Source: 34-65-8 sp964516135
Lineage (GTDB): Bacteria; Pseudomonadota; Alphaproteobacteria; Sphingomonadales; Sphingomonadaceae
Assembly: GCA_964516135.1 (NCBI GenBank)
Contig: CAZEWN010000012.1
Coordinates: 27,444 to 91,443 of the forward strand
Direction of reading: 5' to 3'
DNA: 64,000 nucleotides
In this document: positions 26,706 through 35,968 of the stretch, one piece after another
How the letters are laid out: the number at the start of each line of letters is the position of its first letter
Numbering within the stretch: position 1 is the first letter of the stretch
Notes under the pieces: generated by a model
Told to the model about the DNA's origin: nothing
Databases searched by the model: none
The model's input: only the letters and a program-made list of their open reading frames with translations
Made by a program: the position numbers and the translations under genes

Positions 26706-29270
26706 ATGCAACTCGTCATCGTAGAATCGCCCGCCAAGGCGAAGACCATCGAGCAATACCTGGGCAAGGACTTCAAGGTTCTCGCCAGTTATGGCCACGT
26801 CCGCGACCTGCCGCCCAAGGATGGCAGCGTGCGCCCGGACGAGGATTTCGCGATGGACTGGGAACTCTATCGCGACAAGCAGAGCCGCTTCAAGGAAATC
26901 GCCGACGCGGCGAAGAAGGCCGACCGGCTCGTCCTCGCCACCGACCCCGACCGGGAGGGCGAGGCGATTTCGTGGCACGTGCGCGAGCTCCTGGCCAAGC
27001 GCAAGGCGTTGCCCGCCAAGGTCGACCGGGTCACCTTCAACGCGATCACCAAGCCCGCCGTGACCGAGGCGATGACGCGCCCGCGCGAGCTCGACCAGCC
27101 GCTGATCGACGCCTATCTCGCCCGCCGCGCGCTCGACTATCTCTACGGCTTCACCCTGTCGCCGGTGCTATGGCGGCGCCTGCCGGGGGCCAAGAGCGCG
27201 GGGCGCGTGCAATCGGTCGCGCTGCGCCTGATCGTCGACCGCGAGCGCGAGATCGAGGCATTCCGGGCGGACGAGTATTGGTCGGTCGTCGCCCGGCTGG
27301 AGCATGACGGGACCGAGTTCGACGCGCGGCTGGTCAAGTTCGATGGGCAAAAACTCGACAAGCTGACGCTCGGCAACGAAGGCAGCGCGCTCGCCGCCAA
27401 GGCCGCGGTCGAGGCGGGGCGCTTCACGGTCGAGGAGGTCGAGACCAAGCCCTTCGCCCGCAACCCTGCGCCTCCCTTCACTACCTCGACGCTGCAACAG
27501 GAAGCGGCGCGCAAGCTCGGCTTCTCCGCCAGCCACACGATGCGGCTGGCGCAGTCGCTCTATGAGGCGGGCGCGATCACCTATATGCGGACCGACGGGG
27601 TGCAGATGGACGGCAGCGCGATCAGCGCCTGCCGCAAGGCGGTTGCCGATCGCTACGACGCCAATTTCCTGCCCGAAAAACCGCGCATCTACCAGACCAA
27701 GGCCAAGAACGCGCAGGAAGCGCACGAGGCGATCCGCCCGACCGACTTCACCCGCGACCGGGCGGGTTCGGGCGACGAGGGGCGCCTCTACGAGCTGATC
27801 TTCAAGCGCGCGATGGCGAGCCAGATGGCCGCCGCCAGCCTCGAACGCACCAGCGTGACCCTGCGCGACGCGACCGGCCAGCACGAACTGAGGGCGACCG
27901 GCCAGGTGGTGAAATTCCCTGGCTTCCTGGCGGTTTATCAGGAGGGTTTCGACGATCGCGACGACGATGAGGACGGTCTCCTCCCGCTGCTGCGCAAGGG
28001 TGACAGCCCGGCGAAAAAGGGTGTCACGGCGAACCAACACTTCACCCAGCCGCCGCCGCGTTTCTCCGAGGCGAGCCTGGTCAAGCGGCTCGAGGAACTC
28101 GGCATCGGCCGCCCCTCCACCTACGCCTCGACGATCCAGACCCTGCGCGACCGCGCTTACGTGCGGATGGAGAAAAACCGTTTCTTTGCAGAGGAATCGG
28201 GCCGACTGTTGACGGCGTTTCTCGAGCGGTTCTTCGAGCGCTACGTCGCGTTCGAATTCACTGCCGGGATGGAGGACGAGCTCGATACCGTTTCCGACGG
28301 GCGCGAGGATTGGAAGGAACTGCTCGCCGCTTTCTGGCGCGATTTCAAGCCCAAGACCGAGGAGGTGATGGAGCGCAAGCCATCCGAAGTGACCGAGGCG
28401 CTCGACGAATTCCTGTCCGACTACCTGTTCCCGCCGACCGAGGACGGGACCGACCCGCGCCGCTGCCCGATGTGCGAGGCGGAAGGGCGCAGCGGTGGCC
28501 GCCTGGCCCTGCGCGGCGGTAAGTACGGCGCCTTCGTCGCCTGCGCCAACTATCCGGAATGCAAGTACACCCGCCGCTTCGCCCAACCGGGCGGCGATGT
28601 TGATGGCGGCGGCGAGGATGGCGTGATCGGCCAGCACCCCGAAACCGCGCAGGACATCAGCCGCAAGACGGGCCGCTTCGGCCCTTACATCGAGATGGGC
28701 GAAGGCAAGGAAGCGAAGCGCGCCAGCATCCCCAAGGATCTCGACGACTTCGATCTGGACTGGGCGGTCAAGCTGCTCGACCTGCCGCGCATCGTCGGGG
28801 CGCATCCCGAAACCGCGCTGGAAATCGAAGCGAATATCGGGCGTTACGGGCCATACCTGCGGCACGACGGTAAGTACGCTAAGCTCTCCAATACCCGCGA
28901 GGTGTTCGAGGTGGGCATGAACGCGGCCGTTACGCTGCTGGCCGAGGCGGCGAACCGCAAGGGCGGCACGCGCGGCAAGGCGGAGCCGATCAAGGCATTG
29001 GGAGTCCATCCCACCAGCGGCGGCGAGATCAAGGTCATGCCCGGCCGCTACGGCCCCTACGTCACCGACGGCACCACCAACGCCACCCTGCCGCGCGACG
29101 TGAAGCCCGAGGACGTGACCGAGGCCCAGGCGATCGAACTGATCGACGCCCGCGCCGCCAAGGGGCCGCCCGCGAAGAAAGGCCGCAAGAAAGCCCCGGC
29201 GAAGAAGGCTGCGGCAAAGAAAGCGCCAGTCAAGAAAAAGGCTGCTCCGAAGAAGGCGAAGGCAAGCTGA
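26706..29270 (+). CDS. topA: DNA topoisomerase I
   Basis: Relaxes negative supercoils by single-strand passage. 854 residues with the Toprim domain at the N-terminus (QLVIVESPAKAKTIEQYLG, DPDREGEAISWH), the active-site tyrosine at about 293 in AITYMRTDG, and a C-terminal zinc-ribbon/repeat region (CPMCEAEG ... CANYPEC). The tail from about residue 815 is lysine/alanine-rich. The ATG at 26706 begins the conserved MQLVIVESPAKAKT. Followed with 1-bp overlap by a 60-residue gene. Confidence 0.96.
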   Translation: MQLVIVESPAKAKTIEQYLGKDFKVLASYGHVRDLPPKDGSVRPDEDFAMDWELYRDKQSRFKEIADAAKKADRLVLATDPDREGEAISWHVRELLAKRKALPAKVDRVTFNAITKPAVTEAMTRPRELDQPLIDAYLARRALDYLYGFTLSPVLWRRLPGAKSAGRVQSVALRLIVDREREIEAFRADEYWSVVARLEHDGTEFDARLVKFDGQKLDKLTLGNEGSALAAKAAVEAGRFTVEEVETKPFARNPAPPFTTSTLQQEAARKLGFSASHTMRLAQSLYEAGAITYMRTDGVQMDGSAISACRKAVADRYDANFLPEKPRIYQTKAKNAQEAHEAIRPTDFTRDRAGSGDEGRLYELIFKRAMASQMAAASLERTSVTLRDATGQHELRATGQVVKFPGFLAVYQEGFDDRDDDEDGLLPLLRKGDSPAKKGVTANQHFTQPPPRFSEASLVKRLEELGIGRPSTYASTIQTLRDRAYVRMEKNRFFAEESGRLLTAFLERFFERYVAFEFTAGMEDELDTVSDGREDWKELLAAFWRDFKPKTEEVMERKPSEVTEALDEFLSDYLFPPTEDGTDPRRCPMCEAEGRSGGRLALRGGKYGAFVACANYPECKYTRRFAQPGGDVDGGGEDGVIGQHPETAQDISRKTGRFGPYIEMGEGKEAKRASIPKDLDDFDLDWAVKLLDLPRIVGAHPETALEIEANIGRYGPYLRHDGKYAKLSNTREVFEVGMNAAVTLLAEAANRKGGTRGKAEPIKALGVHPTSGGEIKVMPGRYGPYVTDGTTNATLPRDVKPEDVTEAQAIELIDARAAKGPPAKKGRKKAPAKKAAAKKAPVKKKAAPKKAKAS

Positions 29271-29452
29271 TGGCGAAGGAATTTTTCGAACGGCACAAGC
29301 AGCCGTGGAAATCGGACGAGGCCGGGCAACTCCGCATGCTGGCAGGCAAGGGCAAGGGACTCAAGGAGATAGCCAAGGCTATCGGTCGCAGCGAGGAATC
29401 GACCAAGGACTTCGCCAAGAAGAACGGCATCGAGATCGCGAAGAAGCGGTGA
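29270..29452 (+). CDS. Small basic helix-turn-helix-like protein
   Basis: 60 residues, unknown function. The middle part (LKEIAKAIGRSEESTKDFAKK) reads like a short helix-turn-helix, reminiscent of GcrA/SANT-like DNA-binding fragments; the ends are basic. Its ATG shares the A of the topA TGA, so it is translated by coupling with topA. It ends 10 bp before a hairpin repeat and the convergent era gene. It may assist TopA or simply ride the operon. Confidence 0.65.
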   Translation: MAKEFFERHKQPWKSDEAGQLRMLAGKGKGLKEIAKAIGRSEESTKDFAKKNGIEIAKKR

Positions 29453-29461
29453 GCTGGTGGA

Positions 29462-29490
29462 CAGCGATCCCAGCGTTCGCTGGGATGACG
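29462..29490. repeat. Palindromic repeat between convergent genes
   Basis: ATCCCAGCG-TT-CGCTGGGAT forms a perfect 9-bp stem and is followed by GACG. The same unit, GATCCCAGCGTTCGCTGGGA, occurs at 46961-46986 and in variant form at 46858 and 46906. It lies between the topA unit and era and may act as a bidirectional transcription end, although no T-run follows. Confidence 0.65.
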
Positions 29491-29491
29491 C

Positions 29492-30397
29492 TCACCGCAC
29501 CCAGTCCAGCCCGATTTCCTCGAAAATCTCCTTGTCCTCCGACCAGTTCTCGCTGACCTTCACGTGCAGGAACAGGTGGACCTTGCGCCCGAGCATTTCG
29601 CTCAGTTCCTTGCGCGCCGCCTCGCCGATGGCCTTGATCCTGCTGCCGCCCTTGCCCAGCACGATGGCCCGCTGGTTGTCGCGGGCGACGACGATCTGCT
29701 GGTGGATCTCGACGCTGCCGTCCTTGCGCTCGATATACTTCTCCGGCCGCACGGCGCTGTCGTAAGGCAATTCCTCGTGGAGTTGGCGGTAGAGCTGCTC
29801 GCGCGTCACTTCGGCGGCGAGCAGGCGTTCGCTGGCGTCTGAAACCTGGTCTTCCGGATAGTGCCAATCGCCCGCGGGCATCAGTGCGGCCAGCGCGTCC
29901 TTCAGCTCGGGCACGCCGTCGCCCGTTAGCGCGGACACGAAGAACACCTCGGCAAAATTCACCTTCTCGCCCAGTTCCTGCGCCAAGGCCAGCAGCGGCT
30001 CCTTTTTCGCGACGTCGACCTTGTTGAGCACCAGGATCTTGCGCTCCGGCCGCTTGGCCAATGCTTCGAGCAGCGGCTCCAACTCGTGTCGGCGCTGCTT
30101 GACTGGATCGACGATCAGCAGGACCGCATCAGCCGCCTCCGCGCCTTCCCATGCCGCGCTGACCATCGCCCGGTCGAGCCGCCGTTTGGGCGCGAAAATG
30201 CCTGGCGTATCGACCAGGATCATCTGCGTAGGGCCATTGAGCGCAATTCCCAGCATCCGCGCACGCGTGGTCTGCGCTTTGGCGCTGGTAATCGCGACTT
30301 TCTGGCCGACGAGCTGGTTGACCAGCGTGGATTTGCCCGCATTGGGCGCGCCGATCACGGCGACAAGGCCACATTTGGTTCCGTTATCCTGGCTCAC
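29492..30397 (-). CDS. era: GTPase Era
   Basis: Essential GTPase in 16S rRNA maturation and 30S assembly. 301 residues: the G1 loop GAPNAGKST, G2/G3 region with DTPG (VDTPGIFAPK), G4 NKVD, and a C-terminal KH domain (ERKDGSVEIHQQIVV, GKGGSRIKAIGEAARKEL). Its start overlaps the rnc stop by 4 bp, forming the usual lepB-rnc-era run of alphaproteobacteria. Confidence 0.96.
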   Translation of the reverse strand: MSQDNGTKCGLVAVIGAPNAGKSTLVNQLVGQKVAITSAKAQTTRARMLGIALNGPTQMILVDTPGIFAPKRRLDRAMVSAAWEGAEAADAVLLIVDPVKQRRHELEPLLEALAKRPERKILVLNKVDVAKKEPLLALAQELGEKVNFAEVFFVSALTGDGVPELKDALAALMPAGDWHYPEDQVSDASERLLAAEVTREQLYRQLHEELPYDSAVRPEKYIERKDGSVEIHQQIVVARDNQRAIVLGKGGSRIKAIGEAARKELSEMLGRKVHLFLHVKVSENWSEDKEIFEEIGLDWVR

Positions 30398-31065
30398 CCG
30401 TGTCGCTCCATGAAAATGCGCGCCGCTTCCGTCTCGGCTTCCTGCTTGCTCGATGCGGTCGCTTCAGCTTCCCCAACCTTACGCACGGTCACGCGCACGG
30501 TGAAGCGCGCGCGGTGATCGGGGCCAGACCGGTCGACCAGTTCGTATTGCGGTGCGCCGCGCTGGTTTCCCGCGGCCCATTCCTGCAACGCGCTCTTGGG
30601 ATGTTTTGCCCTGCCGGCGTGACCTTCCACCGCTTCATGCCAGAATCGGCGGACCAGCATGCGCGCGCTTTCAAAACCGGCCTCGCGATACTGGGCGCCG
30701 AGAAGCGACTCCATTACATCGCCCAGCACGTTGTCGCTGTCGCCCGCGCCATCGTCGCGCGCCTGCTTGCCCAGGCGTATATGGTCCTGGACGCCAAGCG
30801 CGCGGGCCACGCGCGCGCAGGCGGTCTTGGAAACGAGCGCATTGAGCCGCTGCGCGAGCTTGCCTTCGTCGTCGCTTCCCCGCCCGTGCAGCCAGTCGGC
30901 TATGGACAGGCCGAGCACCCGGTCGCCCAGGAATTCGAGCCGGTTATAGTTGAACGTTTCGCCGGTGCTGCCATGCGTCAGCGCCTCGATCCACGCCGCG
31001 TCGTCCACCACCGAGAAGCCATGCGTTGCCAGCCAGGCGCGGGTCACGGGCTCGAGCGTGCTCAT
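30394..31065 (-). CDS. rnc: Ribonuclease III
   Basis: Double-strand-specific RNase for rRNA and mRNA processing. 223 residues with the catalytic signature NRLEFLGDRVLGLSIADWL near residue 40, the second acidic site (DNVLGDVMESLLGA) and a C-terminal dsRNA-binding domain (KSALQEWAAGNQRGAPQYEL). The ATG at 31065 (MSTLEPVTRAWLATHG) overlaps the lepB stop by 4 bp and is preferred over a longer frame that reads into lepB. Confidence 0.95.
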   Translation of the reverse strand: MSTLEPVTRAWLATHGFSVVDDAAWIEALTHGSTGETFNYNRLEFLGDRVLGLSIADWLHGRGSDDEGKLAQRLNALVSKTACARVARALGVQDHIRLGKQARDDGAGDSDNVLGDVMESLLGAQYREAGFESARMLVRRFWHEAVEGHAGRAKHPKSALQEWAAGNQRGAPQYELVDRSGPDHRARFTVRVTVRKVGEAEATASSKQEAETEAARIFMERHG

Positions 31066-31949
31066 AGGCCATCCCCAATACGTTGCCAGCGCGCCGCGGT
31101 GAACCAAGTCCACGGTTTAGCCCATTCGGCGCCGCCGTCGGTCGACCACATCAGCCCGCTGGCGCGCCCGACAAGGTTCGCCTGCGGCACCCAGCCCACG
31201 CCCCGGCGCGGCTCGGCCGGGAAGCGGCTGTCCTGTGAATTGTCACGATTGTCGCCCATCACGAACAGCATGCCATCGGGTACGACTTTCGGTCCCCAGT
31301 TGTCCTGCGGCATAGGGCCGAAATCGAGCACGTCATAGCTGCGCCCGCCCGGCAGCGTTTCGCGGTATCTGGCATAACGGCACTGACGCCCCCCGGCGGG
31401 CGAGGCCTCCTCGATCCCGCCCCAGGCGCATGGCGCGGTCCGCCGCGCGGCGCGGGCCGCGGCAATCAGGTTTGGATCGACCGGTTGCACGAAATCGGCG
31501 ATCCGCTGCTTCGGCACCGCGGCGCCGTTCAGCACGAAAACCCCGCCGCGCATCTCCACGGTATCACCGGGCAGCCCCATGGCGCGCTTGATGTAATCGG
31601 ACCCGTCGACCGGATGCTTGAAGATCACCACGTCGCCCCGTTCAGGCTGGTCGGCCAACACCCGCCCCGGAACCAGCGGAGCGCCGAACGGAAAGGAGTG
31701 GCGGCTATAGCCATAGGGCCACTTCGCCGCGACCAGGTAGTCGCCAATCATCAGCCGCGGCAGCATCGATTCGCTGGGGATCGAGAATGGCGAGAACAGA
31801 AACACGCGAAAGGCCAGCGCTGCGAGCGCCAGCTTCGCCACGAACCATGCGAAGTCCCCCCATGATTCACCCGCGCGCGGAGCAGCTTGTGCGGGAGAAC
31901 CTTCGGCGGGATTGGCGCTCGCATCGCTCACGCCGGGCGACCGCCGCAC
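31062..31949 (-). CDS. lepB: Signal peptidase I
   Basis: Inner-membrane peptidase that removes secretory signal peptides. 295 residues: one N-terminal membrane segment (FVAKLALAALAFRVFLF), the catalytic serine in SIPSESMLP, the catalytic lysine in YIKRAMGLPGD, and the MGDNRDNSQDSR box. The start is uncertain: a GTG at 31949 or a second in-frame GTG at 31931 (VSDASANPAEG); neither has a strong ribosome site. First gene of lepB-rnc-era. Confidence 0.94.
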   Translation of the reverse strand: MRRSPGVSDASANPAEGSPAQAAPRAGESWGDFAWFVAKLALAALAFRVFLFSPFSIPSESMLPRLMIGDYLVAAKWPYGYSRHSFPFGAPLVPGRVLADQPERGDVVIFKHPVDGSDYIKRAMGLPGDTVEMRGGVFVLNGAAVPKQRIADFVQPVDPNLIAAARAARRTAPCAWGGIEEASPAGGRQCRYARYRETLPGGRSYDVLDFGPMPQDNWGPKVVPDGMLFVMGDNRDNSQDSRFPAEPRRGVGWVPQANLVGRASGLMWSTDGGAEWAKPWTWFTAARWQRIGDGL

Positions 31950-32128
31950 CCGTCACGCTCGATCAGGTGTGAAAAACCGGGCGCCACCTCGGCAAGGTCG
32001 CACATCGACGTGACTTTCGCATTTCCGTGCCGCGGCGCGGTGAATAGCATTGCAGCAACGGGCAGGGGGTTCAAAACCATCGCGCGAACCCCTAGTCCGC
32101 CGCTGTTGCCGTAGGAAAGGATTTTCGC

Positions 32129-33670
32129 GTGAACGATGCCGCCCGCCAGATCTGGGAAGCGATCGAATCCCACCCCCAAGCGACGCTGGAACAGCTGTTC
32201 GCCGCCGACGAGGCGCGGGTCGGCAAACTCGCCACGCGGCTTGACTGGGGAACGGATGACGATGCCGGCGGTGTGCTGTTCGACTGGTCCAAAACCCACC
32301 TCGACGACACCTTGCTGAGCCGCTTCGAGGAACTGGCGGAGGCAGCGGGGTTCACCGCCCGTCGTGCCGCGCTGCTGGGCGGCGAACGGGTCAATGTGAC
32401 CGAAGGCCGCGCGGCCGAACACACCGCGCAGCGCGGGATCGGCGCCGATGCCGCGGTTGAAGAAGCCGCCGCGCTTCATGCCCGCATGCGAATGCTGGTG
32501 GAAGCGATCCATGGCACCGATGAGGAGGGGGGGGCGCTGGGCCCGGTCAAGCACCTGATTCATATCGGCATCGGCGGCAGCGCGCTGGGCCCGGCGATGG
32601 CGGTCGACGCGCTGACCCGCGATCTCGCCAAGGTCGACGTGCATGTGGTATCGAACATCGACGGGCTGGCGCTGGAGCAGGCGTTTGCCGCGTGCGATCC
32701 CGCCACCACGCTGGTGGCGGTCGCTAGCAAGACCTTCACCACGATTGAAACGATGACCAATGCCGCCAGCGCGCTTGCCTGGCTGGGGCAGAACGGGGTT
32801 GCCGATCCCTATGGCCGGGTCGTGGCATTGACCGCCAATCCCGACGCGGCAGTCGCCTGGGGCGTGGACGAGACGCGCGTGTTGCCGTTTCCCGAAAGCG
32901 TTGGCGGGCGTTATTCGCTTTGGTCGAGCATCGGCTTTCCAGTGGCGCTGGCGACGGGGTGGGACGATTTCGAGGCGATGCTGACGGGCGCGCGCGCGAT
33001 GGACGAACATTTCCGTGATGCCGAGGGGCGCGCCAACCTGCCGCTGCGTGCCGCCTTCGCCGACCGGTACTATGCCCGTGTGCGCGGCTGCCAGACGCGC
33101 GCGGTTTTCGCCTATGACGAGCGGCTGGCGCTGCTGCCCGACTATCTCCAGCAGCTGGAAATGGAATCGAACGGCAAGCGCGTGACCGCCGACCAGCAAC
33201 CGGTGGAAGAATTGACCGCCGCTGTGACCTGGGGCGGGGTCGGCACCGACGCGCAGCATGCGGTGTTCCAGTTGCTGCACCAGGGTACGCACCTGATCCC
33301 GGTCGACTTCATCGCCTCGATCGCGCCGGGCGACATGCTCGATCCCGCGCATCACCGCATCCTCCTGACCAATTGCTTCGCGCAAGGGGCGGCGCTGATG
33401 AAAGGCGACGCGGGCAAGGACCCGGCGCGCAATTTCCCCGGCGACCGACCCAGCGCGACGATGCTGGCCGACGATCTGGACGCAGCGACATTGGGCGCGC
33501 TGATCGCGTTTCACGAACACCGGGTGTTCGCCAATGCCGTGCTGATGGGCATCAACCCGTTCGACCAGTTCGGCGTGGAACTGGGCAAGACCATGGCCAA
33601 GGCAATCGAGGCGGGCGGGCAGAGCTTCGATGCCAGCACCGAGGCGCTGCTGGTGGCGGCGGGGCTCTAG
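32129..33670 (+). CDS. pgi: Glucose-6-phosphate isomerase
   Basis: Interconverts glucose-6-phosphate and fructose-6-phosphate. 513 residues with HIGIGGSALGP, the phosphate loop SKTFTTIETMTNA, GGRYSLWSSIGFP, and the C-terminal catalytic lysine region (NPFDQFGVELGKTMA). The start is GTG at 32129 with AGGAAAGGA 7-15 nt ahead. In the 179 bp upstream a hairpin (GGGGTTC/GAACCCC, 32066-32092) stands before the ribosome site. Convergent with chrA, overlapping by 4 bp. Confidence 0.95.
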   Translation: MNDAARQIWEAIESHPQATLEQLFAADEARVGKLATRLDWGTDDDAGGVLFDWSKTHLDDTLLSRFEELAEAAGFTARRAALLGGERVNVTEGRAAEHTAQRGIGADAAVEEAAALHARMRMLVEAIHGTDEEGGALGPVKHLIHIGIGGSALGPAMAVDALTRDLAKVDVHVVSNIDGLALEQAFAACDPATTLVAVASKTFTTIETMTNAASALAWLGQNGVADPYGRVVALTANPDAAVAWGVDETRVLPFPESVGGRYSLWSSIGFPVALATGWDDFEAMLTGARAMDEHFRDAEGRANLPLRAAFADRYYARVRGCQTRAVFAYDERLALLPDYLQQLEMESNGKRVTADQQPVEELTAAVTWGGVGTDAQHAVFQLLHQGTHLIPVDFIASIAPGDMLDPAHHRILLTNCFAQGAALMKGDAGKDPARNFPGDRPSATMLADDLDAATLGALIAFHEHRVFANAVLMGINPFDQFGVELGKTMAKAIEAGGQSFDASTEALLVAAGL

Positions 33671-34980
33671 GCGAGCGAGAGCAGCAGACCGCCGGCAGCG
33701 CAAACGGCCAGCACGCGGACCACGCCCCATTTCAGCATAAAGGTCATTGCGAGGGCCAGCACGGTGAGCACGGCCGCGCGCCCATCGAGGCTTGTCCAAT
33801 CGGGCGCGGTCAGCGCCAATGGCCCGATCCGCGTCTCGCCCACGCGGGTGAACAACACGTGCAGCGCAAACCACAGCGCGAGATTGGCGATCACCCCGAC
33901 CACCGCCGCCGTCACCGCCGCCAGCCCGCCGCGCAGGCGTGGGGCATGGGCAAGCCGATCCATCCACGGGGCGAGCGCGAAGATCCACAGGAAGCAGGGC
34001 GCGAAGGTGACCCAGGTTGTCAGCCCCGCGCCCAGCAATCCCGCAACCAGCGGGGTGAACGGCTCGGGCGCGCGCCAGGCGCCGAGGAAGCCGACGAACT
34101 GCGTGACCATGATCAGCGGCCCGGGGGTGGTTTCGGCCAGGCCCAGCCCGTCGGCCATCTCCCCCGGGCCGAGCCAGCCGTAGGTCTCCACCGCCTGCTG
34201 CGCCATGTAGGCGAGCACCGCGTAGGCGCCGCCGAACGTGACGATTGCCAGTTGCGAGAAGAACAGCCCGATATCCCACAGCACGTGTTCGCGGCCCAGC
34301 GTCACCAGCACCAGCACCAGCGGCGCGGCCCAGATCGCGCCCCAAGCCAGCACGGTCAGCACAGTCGTGCGCCAGGGACGCGGCCCGGTGATCGGCGCGG
34401 CGGTGATGGGCTTCAGGCCCAGCGCCCCGGGCCGCACCGCCGCCACCGCCGCTCCCAGCGCCAGCGCGCCGAGCACCACCAGCGGGAACGGCAGGTCAAG
34501 CGCGAACAGCGCCAAGAATGCCGTCAGCGCCAGCCCCTGTCGCAGCGGCGTATCGAGCGCCTTGCCGCCGATCCGCAGCAGCGCCTGAAGCACGATCGCC
34601 AGTACCGCCGCCTTGACCCCCAGAAACAGCGCCGCGAACCAGTCGAGATTGGCGGCGAGCGCGTAGAGGATCGACAGCGCCGCCATGATCACCGCGCCCG
34701 GGATCACGAACAACAGCCCCGCCGCCAGCCCGCCGCGCAGTCCGTGGAGCCGCCAGCCGATCCAGGTGGCGAGTTGTTGCGCCTCCGGGCCGGGCAGGAG
34801 GTGACAGACATTGAGCGCCTGGAGGTAGTCTTCCTCTTCGATCCAGCCGCGATCCTCGACAATCTCGCGGTGCATCAGCGCAATCTGCCCCGCCGGCCCG
34901 CCGAAGCTGAGCAGCCCCACGCGCCAGAACGCGCTGATCAGGTGACGAAACGAAGGTTGGGGTCGGCGGGTTTCGTTCAT
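33667..34980 (-). CDS. chrA: Chromate transporter ChrA (long, two-domain form)
   Basis: A 437-residue membrane protein made of two homologous CHR halves with about ten to twelve hydrophobic segments. The diagnostic block LLSFGGPAGQIALMHR is near the N-terminus and its echo FFSQLAIVTFGGAYAVLAYM opens the second half. Family members export chromate or sulfate. The ATG at 34980 (MNETRRPQPSF) is chosen because earlier in-frame codons read through the divergent gene's leader. No chrB regulator is adjacent. Confidence 0.88.
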   Translation of the reverse strand: MNETRRPQPSFRHLISAFWRVGLLSFGGPAGQIALMHREIVEDRGWIEEEDYLQALNVCHLLPGPEAQQLATWIGWRLHGLRGGLAAGLLFVIPGAVIMAALSILYALAANLDWFAALFLGVKAAVLAIVLQALLRIGGKALDTPLRQGLALTAFLALFALDLPFPLVVLGALALGAAVAAVRPGALGLKPITAAPITGPRPWRTTVLTVLAWGAIWAAPLVLVLVTLGREHVLWDIGLFFSQLAIVTFGGAYAVLAYMAQQAVETYGWLGPGEMADGLGLAETTPGPLIMVTQFVGFLGAWRAPEPFTPLVAGLLGAGLTTWVTFAPCFLWIFALAPWMDRLAHAPRLRGGLAAVTAAVVGVIANLALWFALHVLFTRVGETRIGPLALTAPDWTSLDGRAAVLTVLALAMTFMLKWGVVRVLAVCAAGGLLLSLA

Positions 34981-35063
34981 TGCGCCCACATGCCGGACGG
35001 CGGGATTCCAACAAAGATGCATTTGCGATTGCCCCCGCAAGCAAACCGACGCATGGCGGCGCC

Positions 35064-35771
35064 ATGGTCGAGCCAGCCCCAAAGACGGCACCCATCCAGC
35101 GTATTCAGGAAAACGTGCTGGCGCGCGGCGAGCGCCGCCTGCTCAACTGGATGTGCGCGCGCTTTCCCGCCTGGGTCACGCCGGACCAGCTAACCTTCGT
35201 GGGCATGGCGGGCGCCTTCATGGTGTTCTTTGGCTATATTGGCAGTAACTGGGGCGAGCAGTGGCTGTGGCTGGCGATCACCGGCTACGTCGTCCAGTGG
35301 TTCGGCGATTCGACCGACGGCAGCCTGGCCCGATTCCGCAAGATCGAGCGGCCGCGCTATGGCTACTTCCTCGACCACAGCTGCGATGGCCTGGCGACCA
35401 CGCTGGTGGTGACGGGCATCGGGTTCAGCCCTTATGTCAACATGGAAGTCGCGTTGGTTGCGCTGGCGGGATACCTGCTGCTGTCGATCCACGCCTTCCT
35501 GTCCGTGCGCGTGCTTGGCGAACTGAAGCTGAGTTATTCGATGTTCGGGCCCACCGAATTGCGCTTCGTCCTGATCGGGCTGACCCTGGCGATGATGGCG
35601 TTCGGCACCGGGCCGGTCTTCGCCGAGGTCGTAACCGCGATCGACCTGTTCGTGGGCGGGGCGGGGGTGCTGCTGATCGGCATCTTCGTGGCCCAGACCT
35701 GGATCACCGCGCGGCGGCTGGCGGCGATGGAGCCATCGCGCAACGCGGAATGGTCTGCGCCCAAGGATTGA
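35064..35771 (+). CDS. CDP-alcohol phosphatidyltransferase family protein
   Basis: A 235-residue integral membrane enzyme with about six segments. The family motif is present as DGSLARFRKIERPRYGYFLD followed by HSCD, matching DG-x2-AR-x8/9-G-x3-D-x3-D. Members transfer a phosphatidyl group from CDP-diacylglycerol to an alcohol; the acceptor cannot be read here. The ATG at 35064 (MVEPAPKTAP) follows the chrA divergent region. It stands alone; helicase promoter sequence follows within 200 bp. Confidence 0.82.
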   Translation: MVEPAPKTAPIQRIQENVLARGERRLLNWMCARFPAWVTPDQLTFVGMAGAFMVFFGYIGSNWGEQWLWLAITGYVVQWFGDSTDGSLARFRKIERPRYGYFLDHSCDGLATTLVVTGIGFSPYVNMEVALVALAGYLLLSIHAFLSVRVLGELKLSYSMFGPTELRFVLIGLTLAMMAFGTGPVFAEVVTAIDLFVGGAGVLLIGIFVAQTWITARRLAAMEPSRNAEWSAPKD

Positions 35772-35968
35772 CTTTTCGCCCGTTTGCCGCCATCTGGCCG
35801 CCATCGAAGCGTACCTGCCAGCGTGAAGCGGCGGCGCGAGACAAAGCCCGCCCCGGCCGCGCTTCGGTTGATACCCTACGGACTTCCCAATTCACGCGGG
35901 TCGTTTTGACACCCGCGCCGCGCGCCAAATCCGGCTGCGCGCCGCATATATTGCGAGTTTGACATACC

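Noticed and set aside
27168..29009. 613-codon minus-strand frame inside topA
   Set aside because: Antisense shadow of topA; no motif and no ribosome site.
31928..34345. 805-codon minus-strand frame across pgi and chrA
   Set aside because: Starts inside chrA in another frame and runs antisense to pgi; arginine/glycine-rich translation without domains.
35772..35968. Small gene between the phosphatidyltransferase and helicase genes
   Set aside because: No frame with a ribosome site or protein-like composition was found; treated as helicase upstream sequence.
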